From assembly GCF_036250675.1 (NCBI RefSeq), contig NZ_CP109592.1, positions 1,302,001-1,366,000 of the forward strand: a DNA stretch of 64,000 nt, in the 5' to 3' direction. The DNA is from Streptomyces sp. NBC_01689. Lineage in GTDB: Bacteria > Actinomycetota > Actinomycetes > Streptomycetales > Streptomycetaceae. Below the pieces are notes generated by a model. That model had not been told where the DNA came from. It saw only the letters and a program-made list of their open reading frames with translations, and ran no database searches. Positions 58,082 through 64,000 of the stretch are shown piece by piece (within the stretch, counting starts at the first letter, position 1; the number at the start of each line of letters is the position of its first letter). A program made the translations under genes and the position numbers.

Positions 58082-59695
58082 TCACGGCGGAAGGACAACA
58101 CCGTCTTGTGGTGAAGATCGACGCGCACGGGTCCGTCGGTGCTGCCCCCATCGAGCCAGCCCTCGCAGAGCCGCGTTGCTTCCTCGATCGGGGACGGTCC
58201 ACAGAGTCTGGCCCCTCACCCCCCAGCGTTCCAACAGGGCGTTGGCAGCCATGAAGCCGCTCGTCGCCGCGCGCTCCATCAGCGCCACCGGCAATTCCGT
58301 GCGGACCAAGTCACCGGCAACCATCAGGCCTGGGTCGGAAGTTCGGACGGCCGGACGGTCGGTGTACGCCGCGACCGAAAACAGCGGGCAGTCGGCCCGC
58401 CACTCGTGCCGCTCGTCGACGACCGTTGCCGCACTGGTCTCCGGATACACGGTGTGCAACTGCGCCAGCAGGCGCTTCTGCTCCACATCCCGGGCCGCGC
58501 CCCTGGACTGCGCATAGGCGTGCAGCTCCACCACTGATCCTCCGGTGCGGGCGGCCCAGCGGGACGCCTCGCCCTCCCATCTCTCCATGACGCTGACGTT
58601 GTCCAGTGTCCCGTAGCCGCTCGTGCCCAGGAAGCCGGGCCGGTCACGGGCCACGGGCCGGTCGAGCCAGAGCCGAGAGACCAGGAACGGCGGCGCGTTG
58701 CGCAGTCGGGCCACTCGGTCGCGCCACGGGGCATCGGCAAGGCGCGGGGAGCGACTGACGACGGATCGCAGGCCGGCCGTGTCCACGGCCAACACGACTG
58801 TGTCGTGACGTTGCTCTTCGTCGCCGGTGATGACGTCGAAGCAGCCGTCTGGTGTGGGCTCGATGGTGTCAACGGCTGTGGAGGTGCGTACGTCTACGCC
58901 ATGGCTCCGCAGATAGTCGCCAAGCGGTCCCCAGAGGGCTTCGGGGAAGGGCTCGTCGGGCACGTCGAAGAGGAGTCCCTCGGCGGAACCGAGGAAGTAG
59001 ATGTGGAACATCAGCACCATCTCCGCCGCCGACAGCTCCCGGGGATCGGCGAAGAAGCTGCGGGAGAACACCTCGAATGCCAAATGGTGCGCAGCTTCCG
59101 GGAAACGGACTGATTCCAGGAACTCCTGGGCGCTGAGGGCGTCGAGGCGCTCGTACACGTCGGGGACGCGGACGTCGAGCAGGGGAAGTGCCGCGACCGG
59201 GTTCATGCGGGCGAGATCGCGGATACCGAAAGTGGGACTGAGGGCAACGAATCCGAGCGCGCTCCAGGGCGGGGTCCTCGGCACGCGGCGAAAGCTCTCC
59301 TCCAGTCCTCCCCTGTGGCGCAGCGGATAGTCGGTGAGGCGGGTCAGGCGCTCCAGGCCGGGATCGGTGCGCCGCAACAATGCGCGCAGGTTGTAGTACT
59401 GGCGGAAGAAGGCATGAAAGCCGCGGCTCATCGTCGCCGTGCTGCCGTCGCGGAGGCGGACCGGCCAGCCGGCGAGGCGCCCCCCGAGGACCGGTTCACG
59501 CTCGTAGAGCGTGACGCCCACACCGCGTTCGGCCAGGACGGTCGCGGCTGCCAGGCCGGCGATCCCGCCGCCCACGACAGCGGTTGTCGGCCGTCGTTCA
59601 CCGTCGACCCGCGGCGCCCCGGGCCGGGGAGCCAGCATCCGGGCCCGTCGGTCCTTGCCAGGACGCTCCGCGTCCTGGGGCTGCGGGGTCCTCAC
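58082..59695 (-). CDS. crtU: Carotenoid desaturase/methyltransferase CrtU
   Basis: 537 residues. The GTG at 59695 overlaps the crtT stop (GTGA); an inner ATG at 59638 is possible. TTAVVGGGIAGLAAATVLAE (about 35-55) is the FAD-binding start, followed by ERGVGVTLYEREPVLGGRLA. RGFHAFFRQYYNLRALLRRT and MVAGDLVRTELPVALMERAA near the C-terminus are typical of CrtU-type proteins. CrtU converts beta-type ends of carotene to aromatic rings, giving isorenieratene in actinomycetes. It lies third in the leftward crtY-T-U unit. Confidence 0.9.
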   Translation of the reverse strand: MRTPQPQDAERPGKDRRARMLAPRPGAPRVDGERRPTTAVVGGGIAGLAAATVLAERGVGVTLYEREPVLGGRLAGWPVRLRDGSTATMSRGFHAFFRQYYNLRALLRRTDPGLERLTRLTDYPLRHRGGLEESFRRVPRTPPWSALGFVALSPTFGIRDLARMNPVAALPLLDVRVPDVYERLDALSAQEFLESVRFPEAAHHLAFEVFSRSFFADPRELSAAEMVLMFHIYFLGSAEGLLFDVPDEPFPEALWGPLGDYLRSHGVDVRTSTAVDTIEPTPDGCFDVITGDEEQRHDTVVLAVDTAGLRSVVSRSPRLADAPWRDRVARLRNAPPFLVSRLWLDRPVARDRPGFLGTSGYGTLDNVSVMERWEGEASRWAARTGGSVVELHAYAQSRGAARDVEQKRLLAQLHTVYPETSAATVVDERHEWRADCPLFSVAAYTDRPAVRTSDPGLMVAGDLVRTELPVALMERAATSGFMAANALLERWGVRGQTLWTVPDRGSNAALRGLARWGQHRRTRARRSSPQDGVVLPP

Positions 59696-60423
59696 CGGTC
59701 ACCGGCCGTGCCGTCGACCGCACGCCTGGCCACGATGGTGTGCGTGATGCCGGTCTGCCAGCCCGGCAGGGGCAGGACACGGACGTGGTCGAAGCCGGCC
59801 GAACTGACGCGGGCAGCGAACTGGCCGGACGTGTCGAAGTCGACCACGCTGCGCCAGAGATGGCGGTACAGCTGTCCGTCTCCGAGGGCGGTGGCCACAG
59901 GCAGCACGATGCCGCCGCACACCAGGGTCCACGCCCACAGGTGGGGAGCCCGGCCACTGAGCATGTATTCGTGCACCGCCAGTCGCCCGTGTGGTGCCAG
60001 TACGTCGTGCACGGTAGCGAGGACACCGTCCGGGTTGGCCGCGTTACGGACGAGGTAAGCGGCGAACACTGCGTCGAACGGTCCCTCGACCCCTGCCTCC
60101 GCCAGCCGTTCCGCCGGCGTGTGCACGAAGGTGACACCGCCGGTCCACGGCTTCGTGACTGCCCGCTTCAGCATGCCGGCGGAAGCGTCGACCGCCGTGA
60201 TCTGCGCGGCGGGAAACACGGTTGCGAGGGCCGCAGTCGAGGCGCCGGTACCGCAGCCGAGATCCAGCACGCGCATACCCCGGCCACAGTCCGGCAGAGC
60301 GAGCCGGCGCGCGGAGCGGCGCAGGTCACGGTGGTATCCCGGGTTGAAGGCCACCAGCATGTCGTATCTGCGAGAGGCGTGGTTGAACGCGGAGGCCAAA
60401 TCCTCGTCGCGCAGCAAGGTCAT
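59692..60423 (-). CDS. crtT: Methyltransferase CrtT of the carotenoid cluster
   Basis: 243 residues. RGMRVLDLGCGTGASTAALA is motif I of class I SAM-dependent methyltransferases, with AAQITAVDASAGMLKRA after it and GPFDAVFAAYLVRNAANPDG and VLAPHGRLAVHEYMLSG as motifs II and III. The sequence FAAYLVRNAANPDGVL is like UbiE-type enzymes (LRN at this position). In streptomycete carotenoid loci crtT lies between crtY and crtU; its exact reaction in the pathway is less well established. It is 43 bases after crtY and overlaps crtU. Confidence 0.87.
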   Translation of the reverse strand: MTLLRDEDLASAFNHASRRYDMLVAFNPGYHRDLRRSARRLALPDCGRGMRVLDLGCGTGASTAALATVFPAAQITAVDASAGMLKRAVTKPWTGGVTFVHTPAERLAEAGVEGPFDAVFAAYLVRNAANPDGVLATVHDVLAPHGRLAVHEYMLSGRAPHLWAWTLVCGGIVLPVATALGDGQLYRHLWRSVVDFDTSGQFAARVSSAGFDHVRVLPLPGWQTGITHTIVARRAVDGTAGDR

Positions 60424-60466
60424 GCGGTCTCCCTGAACGGGTGCACGGGCGGGCCGGTCGGCGCGC

Positions 60467-61660
60467 TCACGGCTCGGGAAAGGGGCGGCGGGGCAGGTAG
60501 AGGAGTTCTGCGGCAGAGCGGAGCATGGGCAGCAGGGGAGTGCGCATCCCCACAAGAAGGTCCTCGTGGAGGCGGGTGCGACCGTCGAGGAAGCGCAGTA
60601 GCCGCTCCATCGGCACCTGCGAGAACAAGCGCGCGAAGAAGGCGGCGCCCTCGACCCGGCCGCTCGCCAGGGCACGCAGCATGACAGCGTCCATGGCGCG
60701 GGAGCGCGCGGAATGGGCGGGCGGCGGCAGCGGATGCCGTCCTGCCAGCAGAGCACCGGCGACAGCCTGGGTCTGACGTTGCACGGCCGTGAAGGTGTAG
60801 CCGGTCGACGGCCGGGTCGCGCCTCCAGCGGTGCCGATACGAAAGACGGTCGGCGCGGTCTGCCGGGCGAACGGCGCGTCGGTCATGGGGATGACGCCCG
60901 TCTCGGCCGAGACGACCTCGAGCCCGGTCAGACCGAGAACCACCTCGGTGTAGTGCCGCAGCGCGCTCTGGTAAGCAGGCTGCGAAAGAACGGCGGAAGA
61001 GAACTCCGTGTATTCCACAAGGGCCTCGCGGCGGCAGGTGGGCAGGACGTAGCCGAACGACAGGCCTCGCGGGGGCTGCGGCGTCCGGAAGTCCATGAGC
61101 TCCACGGTGCCGACGTCGAAGATCGGCCTGTCGGAGCGGACAAAGCAGCCATGGAAGTGCTGCAGCAGTGTCGTACGGGCCGCCGGGAGGCTACCGAGTG
61201 GGCGGGAGTCGAAGACCCAGCTGGCGCGCACGGTGAGTGGACGTCCGTCAGCGGTACGGGCGTGGACGTGCGCGCCGCCGGCGATACCCTCCACAGCCTC
61301 CACGGACGCCTCGATGCGCTGGACATCGCCGCTCTCCGCGAGGTCACGAGCGATCAGGCCCTCGAAGTCGTCCGAGCGGATCATCTTGTACCGCAAGGGC
61401 GCGATGCCGCCCACGATCGCCTGACCACTCGGTGTGCGCACCCGCAGCTGCTGCCACGAGGCGGTCACGGCCGCGTCGTACAGTCCACGGTCCGGCTCCC
61501 AGAAGCACCACGTACGGCTGGGCGGACGCAGTGGCCCCGGCGGAGCGTTGACCAGGACCACCGACAGCCGACGTGATCCAGGCGCGGGACACGACAGCCG
61601 GTGCGCCAGGGACAGACCCGCGGCTCCTGCGCCCACGATGGCGATGTCCGCCTCGAGCAC
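60467..61660 (-). CDS. crtY: Lycopene cyclase CrtY
   Basis: 397 residues from the GTG at 61660, preceded by GGAGG. EADIAIVGAGAAGLSLAHRL is the dinucleotide-binding start. SRTWCFWEPDRGLYDAAVTA is the conserved cyclase segment, and LMDFRTPQPPRGLSFGYVLP, EYTEFSSAVLS and IPMTDAPFARQTAPTVFRIG with GTAGGATRPSTGYTFTAVQR are the later blocks. It closes both ends of lycopene to give beta-carotene. First gene of the leftward unit; divergent from crtE with a hairpin-like inverted repeat in between. Confidence 0.92.
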   Translation of the reverse strand: MLEADIAIVGAGAAGLSLAHRLSCPAPGSRRLSVVLVNAPPGPLRPPSRTWCFWEPDRGLYDAAVTASWQQLRVRTPSGQAIVGGIAPLRYKMIRSDDFEGLIARDLAESGDVQRIEASVEAVEGIAGGAHVHARTADGRPLTVRASWVFDSRPLGSLPAARTTLLQHFHGCFVRSDRPIFDVGTVELMDFRTPQPPRGLSFGYVLPTCRREALVEYTEFSSAVLSQPAYQSALRHYTEVVLGLTGLEVVSAETGVIPMTDAPFARQTAPTVFRIGTAGGATRPSTGYTFTAVQRQTQAVAGALLAGRHPLPPPAHSARSRAMDAVMLRALASGRVEGAAFFARLFSQVPMERLLRFLDGRTRLHEDLLVGMRTPLLPMLRSAAELLYLPRRPFPEP

Positions 61661-61794
61661 GAGTGCTCCCTCCTCCGGCGCGTCCCCACAGGCGCTGTCG
61701 CAAGCTTCCCTCCTCACGTCACCCTCCGGATGCAGGCCACGCCGGCGAGTAGACCGAGCGGAGGAGTCCCGCGCCCGGCCACGGCAATCACCAG

Positions 61795-61851
61795 GACCGA
61801 GGTCGTGGGACCCCGTGGTGCCCGTTCCCGGAGTCCCACGACCTCGGTCCC
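61795..61851. promoter_or_regulatory. 18-bp inverted repeat between crtY and crtE
   Basis: GGACCGAGGTCGTGGGAC at 61795-61812 and its perfect complement at 61834-61851 enclose 21 bases. A further CCG/CGG pair follows after one mismatch. It lies between two divergent starts, so it is not where a terminator of either gene would be. A regulator site or mRNA leader structure is possible. The 306-base region holds no gene. Confidence 0.6.
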
Positions 61852-61966
61852 CCTGCGCCCGGCATCGAGTCGCCCCACTTTCCCCCGTATGGCGCATCAG
61901 AGTCCGCCGCCGACGCGGAATGCGTTCAGACAGAAGGCAGATCCGATCACGTCGAGAGGCACCGGG

Positions 61967-63292
61967 ATGCGCTCCAACAGGGCGGAGAAGCAGCATGCGG
62001 CTGAGCCGGCGCGCCACCCTTCCTCCGCGTCCCCCACCGCGGGACACACGTACCTCGCAAGTACCGCGGAAACTCCGGCCCGCCGACACGACGACGTGCG
62101 CGCTCCCACGGACGTGCACGATGTTTCCATCATCGACGATGATGTCCCTGGGGCTGTAGGACGCCTTCTCGGCCACCTCCTGGCCCAGCGCACCGCACAG
62201 GCCACCCTTCTCGACCCGGTCTTCGCCCATGACCTGGCCGCACGGGTCGCACGCTTCACCCTGAACGGCGGCAAGCGCATCCGGTCCCAGTTCGCGTGGT
62301 GGGCGTTGCGCGCAGGTGGCGGGGAGGCCCGCGACACGGAGGCCGCACTGCGGATCGGCGCGGCCCTGGAACTGATCCAGACGTGTGCACTGGTCCACGA
62401 CGATGTGATGGACGGCTCCCGGCTGCGCCGCGGGCGGCTCGCTCTGCACGCGGACGTTGAAGCCCAGTACGCAGACGCGACCCCTCCCCCACATGGCACG
62501 CGCTTCGGCGAGGCGTCAGCGATCCTCGCCGGGGACCTGGCGTTGGCCTGGGCGGACGACGTGCTCGCCGACACGGAGTTCACGGCGGACACCGGGCGGC
62601 GGGTGCGGGGCCTGTGGAGTTCCATGCGCATGGAGATGGTCGCCGGGCAGTACATGGACATCCATGGACAGACCACCTCGTCGCGCTCCTCGGCGCGGGC
62701 CATCCGCGCCGCCTGCCTCAAGAGCGCCCTGTACTCGGTCGAGCGACCGCTGGCGCTCGGGGCCGCCCTCGCGGGCGCGGACACGGCCACGACCGCGAGC
62801 CTGTGCGCGGCCGGCCGGTGTGTGGGGATCGCCTTCCAGCTGCGCGATGACCTCCACGACGTATTCGGCGCTCCGCAGCGGACCGGCAAACACTCGGGCA
62901 GCGATATTCGCCTCGGCAAACCCACCTACCTCGTCGCCGTCGCGCAAGCACGGGCCGAGGCCGAAGACGACCACCGTGCGCTCGCGGTCCTGCGGCACTC
63001 GCTCGGCTGCACCGACCTGTCCGAGTCCGGCCTCTCCACAGTGCGGGACGTCCTGGTGTCGACCGGTGCGCGCGACAGGGTAGAGACGAAAATCGACCGG
63101 CTGGCCGCCCAGGCCATACGCCACCTCGACACGGCGGGACTGCACCCTGACGGCCTCCGACGCCTGCGCGACCTCATGCATTCCGTCGTCACGTCGGCCA
63201 CCCCACCGCACCCGTCCGGATCACCCGGCAGCGAGGTCGGCATGCCTGTGTCACACCTGCTCACCGCCGTAGCCGAGAGGGCCCCCCGATGA
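61967..63292 (+). CDS. crtE: Geranylgeranyl diphosphate synthase CrtE
   Basis: 441 residues from the ATG after GAGAGG; longer than the usual 350-400 because of an N-terminal stretch of about 60 disordered residues. GGKRIRSQFAWWALRAGG carries the diphosphate-binding Lys-Arg. LVHDDVMDGSRLRRG (about 143-157) is the first Asp-rich motif and IAFQLRDDLHDVFG (about 287-300) the second, here DDLHD. The enzyme makes the C20 precursor of carotenoids. crtI overlaps its stop, so crtE is first in a rightward unit that in relatives continues crtI-crtB-crtV. Confidence 0.93.
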   Translation: MRSNRAEKQHAAEPARHPSSASPTAGHTYLASTAETPARRHDDVRAPTDVHDVSIIDDDVPGAVGRLLGHLLAQRTAQATLLDPVFAHDLAARVARFTLNGGKRIRSQFAWWALRAGGGEARDTEAALRIGAALELIQTCALVHDDVMDGSRLRRGRLALHADVEAQYADATPPPHGTRFGEASAILAGDLALAWADDVLADTEFTADTGRRVRGLWSSMRMEMVAGQYMDIHGQTTSSRSSARAIRAACLKSALYSVERPLALGAALAGADTATTASLCAAGRCVGIAFQLRDDLHDVFGAPQRTGKHSGSDIRLGKPTYLVAVAQARAEAEDDHRALAVLRHSLGCTDLSESGLSTVRDVLVSTGARDRVETKIDRLAAQAIRHLDTAGLHPDGLRRLRDLMHSVVTSATPPHPSGSPGSEVGMPVSHLLTAVAERAPR

Positions 63293-64000
63293 CCAGGACG
63301 ATCCGAGGACGCACGGACCACATCGTGGTCATCGGCGCCGGCCTCTCCGGGCTTTCGGCCGCCCTCCACCTGCTCGGCGCCGGACGCCGCGTGACCGTGG
63401 TCGAGCGCGACCCGCTGCCCGGCGGGCGCGCCGGGCGCCTGGTGCGCGGTGGGTATCACATCGACACCGGTCCCACGGTGCTGACCATGCCCGACCTCGC
63501 CGAGGAAGCGTTCGCCGCGGTCGGCGAGAGCCTGCGTGACCGTGTCGACCTCATCCCCCTCCACCCGGCCTACCGGGCGCGCTTCGCCGACGGAAGCAGC
63601 CTCGACGTACACACCGGTCCCGACGCCATGGAAGAGGAGATCGAGCGCTTCGCCGGCGCAGCTGAGGCAGCCGGCTATCGTCGCCTGCGCGACTGGCTCG
63701 AGCAGATGTACCGGATGCAAATGCGCCAGTTCATCGACGTCAACTTCGACTCCCCGCTCCGGCTGCTGACCCCCGACCTGACCCGGCTCGCGGCTCTCGG
63801 CGGGTTCGGCCGGCTGGACGCCCACGTCGCCCGCTACCTCCACGACGAGCGTCTGCGGCGCGTCTTCACCTTCCAGGCCCTGTACGCGGGCGTATCACCG
63901 GCGCGAGCCCTTGCCGCCTACGCCGTCATCGCGTACATGGACACCGTCGCCGGCGTGTACTTCCCCCGGGGCGGCATGCACGCCGTACCGCGGGCCATGG
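63289..64000 (+). CDS. crtI: Phytoene desaturase CrtI (partial, runs off the right edge)
   Basis: The ATG overlaps the crtE stop (ATGA). The visible 237 residues start with HIVVIGAGLSGLSAALHLLG (FAD loop), then VVERDPLPGGRAGRLVRGGY, HIDTGPTVLTMPDLAEEAF and ALYAGVSPARALAAYAVIAY. FPRGGMHAVPRAM ends at the window edge. These are the N-terminal blocks of bacterial CrtI, which desaturates phytoene to lycopene. About half the gene is present. Confidence 0.92.
   Translation, partial: MTRTIRGRTDHIVVIGAGLSGLSAALHLLGAGRRVTVVERDPLPGGRAGRLVRGGYHIDTGPTVLTMPDLAEEAFAAVGESLRDRVDLIPLHPAYRARFADGSSLDVHTGPDAMEEEIERFAGAAEAAGYRRLRDWLEQMYRMQMRQFIDVNFDSPLRLLTPDLTRLAALGGFGRLDAHVARYLHDERLRRVFTFQALYAGVSPARALAAYAVIAYMDTVAGVYFPRGGMHAVPRAM

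Noticed and set aside
58082..59695. Phytoene desaturase or protoporphyrinogen oxidase instead of CrtU
   Set aside because: Its place after crtY and crtT and the RGFHAFFRQYYNLR segment fit CrtU. A separate crtI with the classical start is present at 63289.

Overview
The window is very GC-rich, with strongly biased third codon positions, frequent GTG/TTG starts and many ATGA/GTGA stop-start overlaps. It also holds an ANTAR protein, a CU044_5270 anti-sigma-like protein, an XRE/DUF2690 membrane regulator and a crtE-crtI / crtY-crtT-crtU carotenoid locus. Together these point to a Streptomyces or close relative. The mix of accessory genes with many decayed insertion sequences and gene stumps suggests a chromosome arm rather than the core. 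That location is an inference.

Layout. 0-9 kb: redox and stress genes (DoxX, FMN reductase with divergent MarR, TetR with divergent secreted SnoaL-like protein, an SDR lacking its catalytic Tyr/Lys, a PH-domain protein, an L,D-transpeptidase, a GNAT acetyltransferase). 9-13.8 kb: a lipoprotein, a DUF6328 membrane protein, an ANTAR protein, and stumps of an alcohol dehydrogenase and a replication-relaxation protein. 13.9-24.8 kb: a complete divergent sugar-utilisation locus. Leftward are an MDR dehydrogenase, a TIM-barrel isomerase/epimerase, an MGH1-like glycosidase and a debranching-enzyme-like glycosidase. Rightward are an ABC importer without its own ATPase, a ROK regulator and a Gfo/Idh/MocA oxidoreductase. 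A ROK-type palindrome sits over the shared promoter. 24.8-29 kb: a graveyard of IS110, IS5 and IS630 relics around a two-gene DUF6232 unit whose proteins share a Gly/Ser-rich terminal motif.

29-41 kb: a methyltransferase, a MocR-type regulator divergent from an enoyl-CoA hydratase, a small secreted protein divergent from two paired XRE/membrane proteins, then an IS3 relic, PadR and cyanase stumps around a lower-GC metallo-beta-lactamase-fold gene, and a flavin disulfide-type oxidoreductase. 41-50 kb: an ECF sigma factor with its CU044_5270 partner, a secreted protein made of near-exact 20-residue repeats facing a TetR gene, and a LuxR-type regulator beside a 1251-residue subtilisin. 50-57 kb: an F420-type LLM oxidoreductase, IS630 and IS5 relics, and small stress proteins (PRC-barrel, a 55-residue hydrophobic protein, Dps). 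58-64 kb: crtU, crtT and crtY leftward and crtE, crtI rightward, the arrangement known for isorenieratene synthesis in streptomycetes. crtI runs off the end.

Most worth testing are the repeat-peptide precursor with its three operator-like repeats (43.18-43.8 kb), the DUF6232 pair with its shared terminal motif (25.8-26.7 kb), and the sugar locus whose substrate I cannot name. No rRNA, tRNA or CRISPR array was seen.
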